Source of the DNA: Mycolicibacterium rhodesiae NBB3 | Lineage (GTDB): Bacteria; Actinomycetota; Actinomycetes; Mycobacteriales; Mycobacteriaceae | Assembly (NCBI RefSeq): GCF_000230895.2 | Contig: NC_016604.1 | Span: 2,418,001 to 2,482,000 of the forward strand | Direction of reading: 5' to 3' | Length of the DNA: 64,000 nt | Part shown: piece after piece, positions 25,968-35,089 of the stretch | Layout: each line of letters begins with the position of its first letter | Position numbering within the stretch: position 1 is the stretch's first letter | Program-made: the position numbers and the translations under genes | The notes under the pieces: generated by a model | Seen by the model: the letters and a program-made list of their open reading frames with translations, nothing else | Databases searched by the model: none | What the model was told of the DNA's origin: nothing

Positions 25968-26411
25968 ATGGACGAACAGCGCCGCAAGGGCCTCGAGAAG
26001 ATGAACGAGGTCTACGGCTGGGAGATGCCCAACATCGAGGGCGATCCCTTCTTCGACCTCACCGTCGATCATCTCTTCGGCAGCATCTGGACACGACCCG
26101 GACTGACGATGCGGGACAAGCGGCTGATGACGCTGACTGTGGTGACCGCCGTCGGTAACGCCGACCTCGCCGAGATCCAGGCAAATGCGGCGCTCGCCAA
26201 CGGCGAACTGACGGAGACCGAGCTGAAGGAGATGGCGATCTTCCTGACGCACTACCTGGGATTTCCGTTGGGCTCCAAGCTCGATGGCGTGGTGTCCGCG
26301 GTGATCAAGAAGCGCAGGAAGGCCGCCGAACGGGGTGAGGGCGAGAACAAGAAGGCAAACGTGAACGCCGCTCTGAAGATGCACTCCGGGGGGTCGGTCC
26401 ATGATGAGTAG
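25968..26411 (+). CDS. Carboxymuconolactone decarboxylase-family protein (Rv0771-like)
   Basis: 147 residues from ATG 25968, preceded by AAGGAG; a GTG at 25962 overlaps the previous stop and is less likely. The CMD fold is seen in PGLTMRDKRLMTLTVVTAVGN and ELKEMAIFLTHYLGFP. There is no cysteine, so it is not an AhpD-type peroxidase and is closer to PcaC-type proteins. The C-terminus is Lys-rich. It overlaps the next gene by 11 nt. Confidence 0.88.
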   Translation: MDEQRRKGLEKMNEVYGWEMPNIEGDPFFDLTVDHLFGSIWTRPGLTMRDKRLMTLTVVTAVGNADLAEIQANAALANGELTETELKEMAIFLTHYLGFPLGSKLDGVVSAVIKKRRKAAERGEGENKKANVNAALKMHSGGSVHDE

Positions 26412-27627
26412 GTATGCCGCGCTGTCGCGCAAGGAACTGGCCACACTGGTGCCGGAACTGCTGCTGATCGGGCAGCTCATCGACCGCTCCGGAATGGCGC
26501 ACTGCATCAGCGCGTGGGGACGCGAGGAGATGCTGCAGATCGCCATCGAGGAGTGGGCTGCCTCCAGCCCGCTCTACACCAAGCGGATGCAGAAGGCGCT
26601 GAAGTACGAGGGCGTCGACATCTTCACCCTCTTCAAGGGACTGCAACTCGACATCGGCGCGCCGCCGCAGTTCATGGACTTCCGCTATACCGTCCACGAC
26701 CGCTGGCACGGCGAGTTCCACCTCGACCATTGCGGTGCTCTGCTCGACGTCGAGCCCATGGGCGAGGACTACGTCCGCGGGATGTGCCACGACATCGAGG
26801 ACCCCACGTTCGACGCGACCGCGTTGGCGACCAATCCCAAGGCGCAGGTGCGCCCGATTCATCGGCCACCGCGCACGCCCGCAGACCGCCATCCGCACTG
26901 CCGGTGGACGGTGATCATCGATGAGTCCTACCCCGATGTGCCCTTCATCCCCGCGCTGGACATCGTCGGCGCCACCCATGCCTACAACTGCGAGCTCGAG
27001 CCGATCGACCCGAACGACGAAGGCATGGCGGACTATTCGGGTGAGCTGCTGGCCGACGTCGACTTCGCCGCGTTCTCCCATTCCGCGTTGGTGCGGATCG
27101 CCGACGAGGTGTGTCTGCAGATGCACCTGCTGGTCAAGGCGTTCACGCTCGCGGTCGACAAGCGTGCCAAGGACGACGCCGCACTTGCGCGGTCGATCCG
27201 TACCAAGCAGTTGATCGGCATCGCCGGCGTGGCAGCCGAACGAATCCACAACGCACTCAAGCTCTCCAAAGACGTCAAAGGCGCGTTGCGGGTCCTCGAA
27301 CTTCATCCGCTGCTCAATCCGGCGGCCTACGTCTACGCCGACATCGATCCGAACTTCGTGCACGTGCGCAAATCGCCTGCCTACGAGGACGGTTCGTGGA
27401 TCTCGCTGATCTCGCCCGTCGCCGATCTGCCGCTGCAGGCGATCGTCCAGGCCGTGGATCCGCATCTGCGTGCCGAGGTTTCGGGCACCGAGTCGGACTG
27501 GACAGTGCGGGTGATCGAGACCGACACCGCGGCGAAGAAACTGTCCGAGGTCGAGGTGACCGAGTTCAGCGCAGGTGCGTCGTGGGTGTTCGAGGAGCGG
27601 AAGTCGCTTCCGCTGACGGTCGTCTGA
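26401..27627 (+). CDS. Conserved hypothetical protein, last gene of the aldA operon
   Basis: A 408-residue soluble protein with no TM segment. It has a helical start (KELATLVPELLLIGQLIDRSGMAH) and a His/Cys/Asp-rich centre: DRWHGEFHLDHCGALLDVEPMG then MCHDIEDPTFD. The centre faintly recalls the L-2-amino-thiazoline-4-carboxylate hydrolase fold, but I would not name it. It overlaps the CMD gene by 11 nt, which implies coupling. The stop lies within the first unit of a 27-bp tandem repeat. Confidence 0.75.
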   Translation: MMSRYAALSRKELATLVPELLLIGQLIDRSGMAHCISAWGREEMLQIAIEEWAASSPLYTKRMQKALKYEGVDIFTLFKGLQLDIGAPPQFMDFRYTVHDRWHGEFHLDHCGALLDVEPMGEDYVRGMCHDIEDPTFDATALATNPKAQVRPIHRPPRTPADRHPHCRWTVIIDESYPDVPFIPALDIVGATHAYNCELEPIDPNDEGMADYSGELLADVDFAAFSHSALVRIADEVCLQMHLLVKAFTLAVDKRAKDDAALARSIRTKQLIGIAGVAAERIHNALKLSKDVKGALRVLELHPLLNPAAYVYADIDPNFVHVRKSPAYEDGSWISLISPVADLPLQAIVQAVDPHLRAEVSGTESDWTVRVIETDTAAKKLSEVEVTEFSAGASWVFEERKSLPLTVV

Positions 27628-27701
27628 TTGTCGGCTCAGCCGACGGGCGTCTGATTGTCGGCTCAGCCGACGGGCGTCTGATTGTCGGCTCAGCCGACGG
27701 G
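27621..27701. repeat. Three 27-bp tandem repeats, each with a hairpin, probable terminator
   Basis: Exact units start at 27621, 27648 and 27675. Each contains GTCGGC-TCA-GCCGAC, a 6-bp stem with a 3-nt loop. The first unit includes the stop codon of the upstream gene. The array lies between two convergent genes, so repeated hairpins may end transcription from both sides. A related 12-mer CGGGCGTATAGC occurs at about 27699 and 27738. Confidence 0.8.
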
Positions 27702-27775
27702 CGTATAGCGTCGCCCACCCAGCGGCGTAAACCTCAACGGGCGTATAGCCGGCGAATGAAATTCTTTCCAGCCGC

Positions 27776-29095
27776 TTAGACCGGGGTAAGCCGAATCGGT
27801 AGGTGGGTGGGCCCGCGTAGAGAGCTGTGGCTCGACCATCGTGTCGGGCCGTCGGGGCTGATGCGCGAGACTCGGGCGACGAGTTCGTTCAGCACGGCTT
27901 GAGCTTCCATGCGGGCCAGCGGAGCTCCCAGGCACATATGCGCGCCGTAGCCGAACGCGATGTGCTTTCGCGGGTCGCGGTCGGCGCGGTACATGTCGGG
28001 ATCTTCGAACGCGGCGGGATCACGATTCGCCGCGCCGAAGGACAGCAGTACGCGCGATCCGTTGGGGATGGTGACCTCACCGATGCGGTAGTCGGCACGG
28101 GTATAGCGGTAGAGGTTCTGGATCGGTGTGGTGATCCTCAGCTGCTCCTCCACCGCTATGGGGATGAGATCGGGGTTGGCACGAATGAGTTCGTACTGAT
28201 CGGGATGACGGGCCAGGGTGTCGAACATGCCGCCAAGCAAGTTCGTCGTGGTCTCGTTCCCGGCGATGAGGAGATGGATGGCAATGAGCATCAACTGCCG
28301 GTCGGTGAGGCTGCCGTCGGTGTTGTGTTCGAGGAGTCGCCCAAGCACGGTGTCCGACCCCTTGAGTTTGCCTGCGGCGAAATGTGTTCTGAAGTAACGC
28401 TGTAAGGCGATCATCGCCGCCATCGACTTGGCAGCGTCCACGACACCCGAAGGCGTGGGCCTCAACTCCATGACTCCCACGCCGCGTTCGGACCATCGAC
28501 GAAAGTCGCTCAGTTCGGTGTCGGGTACACCGAGGATCTGGGCGATCAGACGTATCGGCATCGGTATCGCCAAACGCTGTACGACATCGCATTCGGCCGC
28601 GTTCAGCATATCGGTGACAAGTTCGGTGGCCAGCTTCTCCGTCATCGCCTGCCAGGATTTCATCGCGCCCCTGCTGAATCCTGGCTGGACCTGTCTGCGC
28701 AAGCGGGTGTGCTCGTCGTCATCGGTGAGTACCGCCAGCGGTGCGGAGAACCGAAGCCGAGTGACACCTTGACTGCTCGTGACCTGATCGGTGTCGCGCA
28801 ACGCGGCTCGCACGTCATCGAGACGGCTGACGATGAAGGTGGCCCGCCTCGGGTTGTAATGCACGCGACCGCCGCGGTGCAGGGCGCGGTACGCGTCGAA
28901 GGGGTGGGCGGCGGTGATCGGATTCTGGGGGTCGTAATCGGTGTTGATCGCACCGGTCCAGCCGTCGTATCCGCGTCGGCGTGTCCGAATGGCGGCGGTG
29001 ACGTTCATTCGGACCGCATTACCGACAGGTTGGAGTGCTTCGGTTGCCTTCTGAGCTGTCTTGCGGATTGACGCTGTCGTTTTCCGCTCCATCAT
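27776..29095 (-). CDS. Cytochrome P450
   Basis: 439 residues. The I-helix IAGNETTTNLL, an ExxR-type VEEQLRITTPIQN and the heme loop FGYGAHMCLGAPLARM are intact. About 45 basic N-terminal residues (MMERKTTASIRKTAQK...) precede the P450 fold. I cannot assign a CYP family. It overlaps the downstream small membrane-protein start? No: the membrane-protein gene at 29092 is upstream, and its stop overlaps this ATG by 4 nt. A TetR gene and dyad operator lie divergent to the pair. Confidence 0.9.
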   Translation of the reverse strand: MMERKTTASIRKTAQKATEALQPVGNAVRMNVTAAIRTRRRGYDGWTGAINTDYDPQNPITAAHPFDAYRALHRGGRVHYNPRRATFIVSRLDDVRAALRDTDQVTSSQGVTRLRFSAPLAVLTDDDEHTRLRRQVQPGFSRGAMKSWQAMTEKLATELVTDMLNAAECDVVQRLAIPMPIRLIAQILGVPDTELSDFRRWSERGVGVMELRPTPSGVVDAAKSMAAMIALQRYFRTHFAAGKLKGSDTVLGRLLEHNTDGSLTDRQLMLIAIHLLIAGNETTTNLLGGMFDTLARHPDQYELIRANPDLIPIAVEEQLRITTPIQNLYRYTRADYRIGEVTIPNGSRVLLSFGAANRDPAAFEDPDMYRADRDPRKHIAFGYGAHMCLGAPLARMEAQAVLNELVARVSRISPDGPTRWSSHSSLRGPTHLPIRLTPV

Positions 29096-29415
29096 GCGAC
29101 GGCCCGGGCGCGGCGGATCCGAAGTTGTGTGTTGAGGATGGCGATCGTCAGATAGGCGACGTAGCAGGCGGATACAAGTGTCGACTGTCGGCGGGCGCCA
29201 GGCAGCGCCATGAGGACTCCGATGATCGTCTCCAGTGCACCGTTGACGTAGGTGAATGTGCGGGCTCGGTTGGGGAAACCGAGGCGGTTGATGGAGTCGA
29301 AGTAGCGCGGCGCGACGAAGTGCGCCACGCCGATAACGACCACCGCCAGCCCTAAGCGGTGTCTTGAGCGTGGTGCGCCGGTGTGGGTGATTACCGTGGT
29401 CTCCGATCTCCGCAT
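29092..29415 (-). CDS. Small membrane protein, DoxX-like
   Basis: 107 residues with about three hydrophobic segments (near 22-36, 58-72 and 82-95). GVAHFVAPRYFDSI and NGALETIIGVLMALPG resemble small DoxX-like proteins. It starts the minus-strand operon and overlaps the P450 start by 4 nt. The function is unknown. Its promoter region contains an ACGAGAA dyad next to a divergent TetR gene. Confidence 0.75.
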   Translation of the reverse strand: MRRSETTVITHTGAPRSRHRLGLAVVVIGVAHFVAPRYFDSINRLGFPNRARTFTYVNGALETIIGVLMALPGARRQSTLVSACYVAYLTIAILNTQLRIRRARAVA

Positions 29416-29455
29416 AGCTCGCGCACGTTGGTGCTCTTTCGGGCCTCGTTCAATT

Positions 29456-29474
29456 ACGAGAAAAGTATTCTCGT
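29456..29474. promoter_or_regulatory. Dyad operator ACGAGAA-N5-TTCTCGT
   Basis: A perfect inverted repeat with 7-bp arms and 5-bp spacer, 41 bp before the small membrane protein start and 68 bp before the divergent TetR gene. Size (19 bp) and place suit a TetR operator. Confidence 0.65.
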
Positions 29475-29541
29475 TAATGTTGGCACAAAGTCGGTCCGCT
29501 GCCTAGTGAAGACCTCAACCCCGTTGCTCTAACTTTGTCGA

Positions 29542-30132
29542 GTGAGCCAATCTCGGCGAGGGCGACCCCGCAGCGCGGCCGTGCACGAGGCGATCCTTAA
29601 CGCCACGCGCACCCTTCTCGTCGACGCTGGCTATCGCGGAGTATCGATGGACAAGGTCGCTGCGCTTGCAGGAGTGGCCGTCCAGACGGTGTATCGGCGT
29701 TGGCCGTCGAAGGCGCCCTTGGTGGTGGAGGCGGTCATGCAGGCTTACGCCTCAGGCGACTTCACGCTTCCCGATACGGGGGACGCGATCGCCGACTTGA
29801 CGACGTGGATGCGCGAGTACGCCGAAATCGGTTCGACTGCCGAAAGCGTGGCGCTGATTCGCTCGCTAGCCGCCGCCGCTGCCGAAGACCTCACCGATCG
29901 AGACACCCTTTATGAACAACTCACCGGCCGGGTTCACGATGCCGTATGCCATCGCTTGCGCGTCGGAGTCTCGGCAGGCCAGATCCGCGACGATGCCGAC
30001 GTCGAAGCTGCGACCGACGCATTGATCGGGGCCATGCTGTATCGAACGCTCAGTGTGACGGCATCCGCGCAAGAAACGGAAGAACGTTATCGTGGAGTCA
30101 TAGACGCTCTGCTGCAAGGTATCTCAACGTGA
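29542..30132 (+). CDS. TetR-family regulator
   Basis: 196 residues, GTG start at 29542. The N-terminal HTH is RRGRPRSAAVHEAILNATRTLL then VSMDKVAALAGVAVQTVYRRWPSKAPLVVEAV. The C-terminal half resembles TetR_C proteins with a short ligand domain. It is divergent to the DoxX-like/P450 operon, and the only good dyad lies between them. It probably represses that operon. Confidence 0.92.
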   Translation: MSQSRRGRPRSAAVHEAILNATRTLLVDAGYRGVSMDKVAALAGVAVQTVYRRWPSKAPLVVEAVMQAYASGDFTLPDTGDAIADLTTWMREYAEIGSTAESVALIRSLAAAAAEDLTDRDTLYEQLTGRVHDAVCHRLRVGVSAGQIRDDADVEAATDALIGAMLYRTLSVTASAQETEERYRGVIDALLQGIST

Positions 30133-30188
30133 GACGAAGTGGACCGGGAAGCGTTTACGGCCGTGGTTGCCGGTCACATAGGACGAGC

Positions 30189-30806
30189 CTATTTGAGATC
30201 GGTATGTGCGGCGGTAGGCGTCAATGCTCCACCCACCCAGCGGCGCAGGTACTTGCGCAACTCCGCGCCTTGGCGCGGCGGCCTGCCGGGGTCTATCACA
30301 AACGACTGGATGACCCGTAGCAGATGCTCGACCAGTTCGCTGAGATCGGCGTCGCTGTACCCCAGTCCCGCCCAGTCGACGTCGAACTTGCGCACCATCG
30401 CGTGACCGAAATCCAGCGCGACGTCCGACGTCATCGACTCGGTGTGCGGACTCGGCTGGCCAGGCATGATGAGCAGCCCGAGGTGCTTGTCCTGGGGCAA
30501 CCATTCCAGGACGGTCGCGACGGCCTCCGCGATGGCGTCGGATGGATCGGTGATACCGCGTAGGTGTACGGCCAATCGATCGATGAAGCCGCTGGCGGCG
30601 TGCACGGCAGCGGCGATCAGCAGCGCGTCGGTGCTGGGGAAATAGCGATAGACCGTCTGGCGGGTGACGCCGAGGGTGCGGGCCACGTCGCTGATCGAGA
30701 AATCGGCGCCACGCTCGTCGATTGCCCTGCTCGCGGCGTCGAGGATGCGACTGATGGCTTCTTCGTCGCTCGCCGGCGCCGATCCGGACCAGCCGTGTGT
30801 GCGCAT
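30189..30806 (-). CDS. TetR-family regulator, cotranscribed with the CYP125-like gene
   Basis: 205 residues. The HTH is ISRILDAASRAIDERG, then FSISDVARTLGVTRQTVYRYFPSTDALLIAAA. It follows the P450 stop by 13 nt on the same strand, so the pair forms an operon. A 27-bp dyad lies before the P450 gene and is the likely operator. The ligand is unknown. It is convergent with the TetR gene at 29.5-30.1 kb. Confidence 0.92.
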   Translation of the reverse strand: MRTHGWSGSAPASDEEAISRILDAASRAIDERGADFSISDVARTLGVTRQTVYRYFPSTDALLIAAAVHAASGFIDRLAVHLRGITDPSDAIAEAVATVLEWLPQDKHLGLLIMPGQPSPHTESMTSDVALDFGHAMVRKFDVDWAGLGYSDADLSELVEHLLRVIQSFVIDPGRPPRQGAELRKYLRRWVGGALTPTAAHTDLK

Positions 30807-30819
30807 GCCCGGATAGTAC

Positions 30820-32049
30820 TCAGCCCCGGTAGGACACCGGCAGCGCCTTGACTCCGTTGATCCACCCCGATCTAAGCCGTTGCGGTTCTTCCAGTTTGGC
30901 GATGTCGGGAATCTGATCAGCGAGTTCGTTGAAGATCAGCTTGATCTCCATGCGGGCGAGGTTCGCGCCGATGCAGAAGTGCGCGCCATTACCGCCGAAT
31001 GACAGATGCGGATTGGGGTTGCGCAGGATGTCGAACTCGAAGGGGGACTCGAACACGTCCTCGTCGAAGTTGGCCGAACTGTAGAAGAGGCCGACGCGCT
31101 GTCCCTCGCGGATCGTCACGCCACCGATTTCGTTGTCCGCCAACGCCGTTCGCTGGAAGCAGTGCACGGGCGTGGCCCAGCGGATGATCTCGTCGACCGC
31201 GGTCTCGGGACGCTCGCGCTTGAACAGCTCCCATTGGCCGGGGTTCTCGAAGAAGGCGTTCATGCCGTGTGTCATTGCGTTGCGGGTGGTCTCGTTGCCT
31301 GCGACGGCCAGCAGGATGACGAAGAACGCGAACTCGACGTCGCCGAGCGATTCGCCGTCGATGTCGGCCTGGATCAGGCGCGTGACGATGTCGTCGGCCG
31401 GACACCGTCGCCGCTCCTCGGCCATCGTGTAGGCGTAGCCCATCAGTTCCGCGTTGGCCGTTGTCGGATCGGAGTCGAAGTCTGGATCGTCGGTGTTCAT
31501 GATCGAGTTGGTCCAGTGAAAGAGCTTCTCGCGGTCAGCTTCTGGCACACCGATCAGATCGGCGATGGCCAGCAGCGGGAGAGGCATCGCCACGTCATCA
31601 ACAAAGTTGCCGAAGTCTCGTTCTTTCGCCGCACCGACGATCTGATGGGCGGCGACGGCGAGTTTCTCCTCGAGCGCGGCGACGGAGCGGGGGGTGAACA
31701 GCCGCGACACGATCTTGCGAAGCCGCGTGTGTTCGGGGGCATCGTGGTTGATCAGCAGCGCCTTGGTCAGGTCGAGCTGCTCAGCGGTGACGCCGTCGGG
31801 CAGTCGCATCACCGCGCCCTTGCGGTTGGTGGACCACAGGTCGCCGTTGCGGGAGATCGCCTTGATGTCCTCGTGGCGGGTGATCACCCAGTAGCCGCCG
31901 TCGTCGAAGATCGACTCCTGCTGGTCGTTCCACCACACCGGCGCCGTCTTGCGCAGTTCGGCGAACTCCGTGACCGGGATTCCCTGCAGCAGGACATCGG
32001 GGTCGGTGAAATCGAAAGCCGGTCCGAAGGGGCATGTGCTCTGCGTCAT
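30820..32049 (-). CDS. Cytochrome P450, CYP125-like (steroid C26-monooxygenase family)
   Basis: 409 residues from ATG 32049. Long blocks match CYP125 as I recall it: FDFTDPDVLLQGIPVTEFAELR, PADDIVTRLIQADIDGE, VAGNETTRNAMTHGM, FQRTALADNE, RSGWINGVK. The heme loop is FGGNGAHFCIGANLARM. CYP125 hydroxylates the cholesterol side chain; a paralog role on other sterols or lipids is also possible. It lacks the extra N-terminal segment of M. tuberculosis CYP125. It is outside the known cholesterol cluster, next to its own TetR. Confidence 0.88.
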   Translation of the reverse strand: MTQSTCPFGPAFDFTDPDVLLQGIPVTEFAELRKTAPVWWNDQQESIFDDGGYWVITRHEDIKAISRNGDLWSTNRKGAVMRLPDGVTAEQLDLTKALLINHDAPEHTRLRKIVSRLFTPRSVAALEEKLAVAAHQIVGAAKERDFGNFVDDVAMPLPLLAIADLIGVPEADREKLFHWTNSIMNTDDPDFDSDPTTANAELMGYAYTMAEERRRCPADDIVTRLIQADIDGESLGDVEFAFFVILLAVAGNETTRNAMTHGMNAFFENPGQWELFKRERPETAVDEIIRWATPVHCFQRTALADNEIGGVTIREGQRVGLFYSSANFDEDVFESPFEFDILRNPNPHLSFGGNGAHFCIGANLARMEIKLIFNELADQIPDIAKLEEPQRLRSGWINGVKALPVSYRG

Positions 32050-32056
32050 ATTGCGA

Positions 32057-32083
32057 CCATACACTGTTAAGTCGAGTGTATGG
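32057..32083. promoter_or_regulatory. Dyad operator CCATACACT-N9-AGTGTATGG
   Basis: Perfect 9-bp arms with a 9-bp spacer lie 7 bp before the P450 start and 26 bp before the chosen DDAH start. It is probably bound by the TetR protein encoded after the P450. It may control both divergent genes. Confidence 0.7.
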
Positions 32084-32109
32084 CCGAAAATGGGTCGTAC
32101 GATCGGCCA

Positions 32110-32880
32110 ATGCACGGCAGGAGAGCACTGGTGCGCAGGCCGAGTCCGCGCCTGGCCGAGGGGTTGCTGACCCATCTCGAGCGCTCGCCCGTAGACGCCG
32201 ATCGTGCGATCGCGCAGTGGGACGGATACGTGCAGGCGTTCGTAGACGCCGGCTGGCAGGTGATCGAGGTCGAACCGGCGCCGGACAGTCCGGACAGCGG
32301 TTTCGTCGAGGACACGATGGTCGTCTACGGCGACCTGGCGGTGATCGCGCGGTCCGGGGCAGTTGAGCGCCGCGACGAGACGGCGGCCGCGGAGAAGGCC
32401 GTCGCCGACGCCGGTTACCGCATCGCGCATATAGAAGCGCCCGGTGTGCTCGACGGCGGCGACGTGCTGAAGCACGGCGGGACGGTCTACGTCGGGCAGT
32501 CCGCGCGCTCCAACGCGCACGCCATCGGTCAGTTGGCCGAATATCTGGCGCCTTTCGGCGCGCAGGTGGTTGCCGTCCCACTGACCAAGGTGCTGCACCT
32601 CAAGTCGGCCGTCACGGCATTGCCCGACGGCACCGTCATCGGATACTCGCCCGTGGTCGACGATCCGGCGGTCTTCGGCGACTTCCTGCCGGTACCGGAG
32701 GAACCGGGGGCGCACGTCGTTCTGCTCGGCGACGGAAAGCTGCTGATGTCGTCGAACGCTTCGAAGACCGCGTCGTTGATGCGGGAACGTGGCTACGAAC
32801 CCGTGCTGGTTGACATCGGCGAGTTCGAGAAGCTCGAAGGATGCGTGACGTGTCTTTCCGTTCGACTGCGGGGCGTCTGA
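32110..32880 (+). CDS. Dimethylargininase (N-omega,N-omega-dimethylarginine dimethylaminohydrolase)
   Basis: 256 residues from ATG 32110; ATG 32080 is also in frame but overlaps the dyad operator. Guanidino-modifying enzyme motifs are [26 protein letters not shown] (substrate Asp/Glu), LDGGDVL, the His region HLKSAV, and the catalytic Cys in [11 protein letters not shown]. The enzyme cuts methylated arginine to citrulline and methylamines. It is divergent from the CYP125-like gene and 25 nt before purD. Confidence 0.9.
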   Translation: MHGRRALVRRPSPRLAEGLLTHLERSPVDADRAIAQWDGYVQAFVDAGWQVIEVEPAPDSPDSGFVEDTMVVYGDLAVIARSGAVERRDETAAAEKAVADAGYRIAHIEAPGVLDGGDVLKHGGTVYVGQSARSNAHAIGQLAEYLAPFGAQVVAVPLTKVLHLKSAVTALPDGTVIGYSPVVDDPAVFGDFLPVPEEPGAHVVLLGDGKLLMSSNASKTASLMRERGYEPVLVDIGEFEKLEGCVTCLSVRLRGV

Positions 32881-32905
32881 GCGCAAGGCACTAAGGTGTG
32901 CGGTT

Positions 32906-34174
32906 GTGCGCGTCCTGGTGATCGGATCCGGTGCCCGTGAACATGCGTTGCTGCTCGCATTGCGCCGTGACCCCGAGGTGACCGAACTCGCCGTAGCGCC
33001 CGGCAATGCCGGTACCGCGATCGTCGCGGACCAGTACGACGTCGACATCACGTCCGGCGACGCCGTCGTCAAGCTCGCGCAGCGCATCGGCGCCGATCTT
33101 GTCGTCGTCGGACCCGAGGTGCCGCTCGTGCTCGGCGTCGCGGATGCGGTCCGCAGTGCGGGAATCGCGTGCTTCGGGCCGACGAAGGATGCTGCGCGCA
33201 TCGAGGGCTCGAAGTCGTTCGCCAAGGATGTGATGGCGGCTGCGGGCGTGCGCACTGCCACCAGTGAAATCGTCGACAACCCGGCCAACCTCGACGCGGC
33301 CCTCGACCGCTTCGGCCCGGCGGGCGGTGACCCGTCATGGGTGGTCAAGGACGACGGTCTGGCCGCGGGCAAGGGTGTGGTGGTGACCGCCGACCGTGAT
33401 GCGGCCCGGGCGCACGCCGCCAGTCTGCTGGACTCAGGGCACCCGGTATTGCTCGAATCTTTCCTGGACGGGCCCGAGGTGTCGCTGTTCTGCGTTGTCG
33501 ATGGCGAGACCGTGGTGCCGCTGCTGCCCGCTCAGGACTTCAAACGGGTCGGCGACGACGACACCGGGCCCAACACCGGGGGGATGGGCGCCTATGCCCC
33601 GTTGCCTTGGCTGCCCGCCGACACGGTAGCGGCGATCGTCGACGACATCGTCAAACCCGTTGCCGCCGAACTCGTTCGGCGCGGCAGCTCCTTCTCCGGT
33701 CTTCTCTACGCGGGGTTGGCGCTCACCTCGCGAGGCCCGGCTGTCGTCGAATTCAATTGCCGCTTCGGTGATCCGGAGACCCAGGCTGTTCTGGCACTGC
33801 TGGACAGCCCGATCGGGCGGCTACTGCATGCCGCGGCGACCGGACAACTCGCTGAACAGGCGCCGCTGCAATGGCGTGAGGGCGCCGCCGTAACCGTCGT
33901 GCTGGCCGCAGAGAACTACCCCGGGAGACCCCGTGTCGGAGACGTCATCACCGGCTCGGAAGCCGACGGCGTGCTGCACGCGGGGACGACCCGTCGCGAT
34001 GACGGCGCGATCGTGTCCTCGGGCGGCCGGGTGCTCTCGGTGGTGGGAACCGCTGCCGACCTCGTCGCGGCGCGCGACGCCGCGTACGCACTGATCAAGT
34101 CGATTCGCCTGCCCGGCAGTCACTTTCGGAGCGACATCGGATTGGCTGCCGCCGAAGGTCGAGTGTCCGTCTAG
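32906..34174 (+). CDS. purD: Phosphoribosylamine-glycine ligase PurD
   Basis: 422 residues, GTG start at 32906. It begins with [17 protein letters not shown] and has the ATP-grasp core: [48 protein letters not shown] and [12 protein letters not shown]. It makes glycinamide ribonucleotide in purine synthesis. It corresponds to Rv0772 and is core genome. It is followed by a convergent esterase with a 3-nt gap. Confidence 0.98.
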   Translation: MRVLVIGSGAREHALLLALRRDPEVTELAVAPGNAGTAIVADQYDVDITSGDAVVKLAQRIGADLVVVGPEVPLVLGVADAVRSAGIACFGPTKDAARIEGSKSFAKDVMAAAGVRTATSEIVDNPANLDAALDRFGPAGGDPSWVVKDDGLAAGKGVVVTADRDAARAHAASLLDSGHPVLLESFLDGPEVSLFCVVDGETVVPLLPAQDFKRVGDDDTGPNTGGMGAYAPLPWLPADTVAAIVDDIVKPVAAELVRRGSSFSGLLYAGLALTSRGPAVVEFNCRFGDPETQAVLALLDSPIGRLLHAAATGQLAEQAPLQWREGAAVTVVLAAENYPGRPRVGDVITGSEADGVLHAGTTRRDDGAIVSSGGRVLSVVGTAADLVAARDAAYALIKSIRLPGSHFRSDIGLAAAEGRVSV

Positions 34175-34177
34175 GGC

Positions 34178-34993
34178 TCAGGCCACCAGCAGCGGAGCCA
34201 TCCACGCGACCTCGCCGGGTAGCTGCGAGCTCCAGAAGGCGCCGTCGTGTCCGCCGGGGGAGAAGCCGCCTGCGGGCGGCGTGGCCAGCTGTGCGATGAA
34301 CTGTTTGGTCGCCGAGTAGAACGGATCGCTGTCGCCGCAGTCGATTCGGATCGGAATGGAATTCAGCGCAGGCATCCCCCAGACGCTGTTGGCCTCGTAG
34401 TCATCGGCGCTGTCGAACGCGCCGGGTGCGGCCGCGCCGGGAGACGTCCACAAGGCCGGGCTGACCGCGGTGATCGCGGCGGTACGTGGAGCTCCGAGGC
34501 GCGCACCGAGCAGCAGCGCACCGTAGCCGCCCATCGACCATCCCATGAACGCGACACGTGAGGTGTCGAGGCCCTGGTCGCCGAGCATCGGGATGAGTTC
34601 GTTGAGCACCATCGCGCCCGAGTCGTCACCGGACTCCCGCTTGTGCCAATAACCACCGCCGCCGTCGACCGCGACCACCGCGACCGGCGGGATCCCGGCG
34701 TCTACTGCCTGTGCCAGTCCGTTTTCGACACCGCCTGCCATCACGCCTGCAGCATCCTGACCCTTGCCGTGCAGCGCGATGATCGGACGCAGCGGTGCTG
34801 TCTGGCCGGGAGGGCGCGCGATCGCCCAGTGGGTTGTCACTCCGCCACGAGCCGCCGACACGAATGAACCGTCGACATGCGTCGGGGCCGCGGAGGCCGG
34901 CGGCGAGAGACGCAGCGCGGCCGCGCCGGCCGCCGCTCCGACACCGAGGCGTAGAAGTGCGCGACGACTCAGTTCTGGCATGGCGGACATCAT
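34178..34993 (-). CDS. Secreted esterase/alpha-beta hydrolase (Rv0774c-like)
   Basis: 271 residues with a twin-arginine signal (SRRALLRLGVGAAAGAAAL) and an AxA-type cleavage area near residue 36. The mature part has the oxyanion strand IALHGKG, the nucleophile elbow GWSMGG, a likely Asp in IDCGDSDPF and a C-terminal His in GGHDGAFW. It fits the antigen-85/esterase-D-like fold. Rv0774c is an extracellular esterase. It may act on cell-envelope lipids or esters outside the cell. Confidence 0.88.
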   Translation of the reverse strand: MMSAMPELSRRALLRLGVGAAAGAAALRLSPPASAAPTHVDGSFVSAARGGVTTHWAIARPPGQTAPLRPIIALHGKGQDAAGVMAGGVENGLAQAVDAGIPPVAVVAVDGGGGYWHKRESGDDSGAMVLNELIPMLGDQGLDTSRVAFMGWSMGGYGALLLGARLGAPRTAAITAVSPALWTSPGAAAPGAFDSADDYEANSVWGMPALNSIPIRIDCGDSDPFYSATKQFIAQLATPPAGGFSPGGHDGAFWSSQLPGEVAWMAPLLVA

Positions 34994-35089
34994 GCCATCG
35001 GACCGCCCGCAGTCTCCGCTTGGCGGCTTGTCTGAGTAAAGCCTGACGATTAGCCGAAAGCCCGATGCTGGGGGTCACCGGCTGGCAGC

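Noticed and set aside
27621..27701. Possible CRISPR array
   Set aside because: The 27-bp units are directly joined with no spacers, and no cas gene is present.
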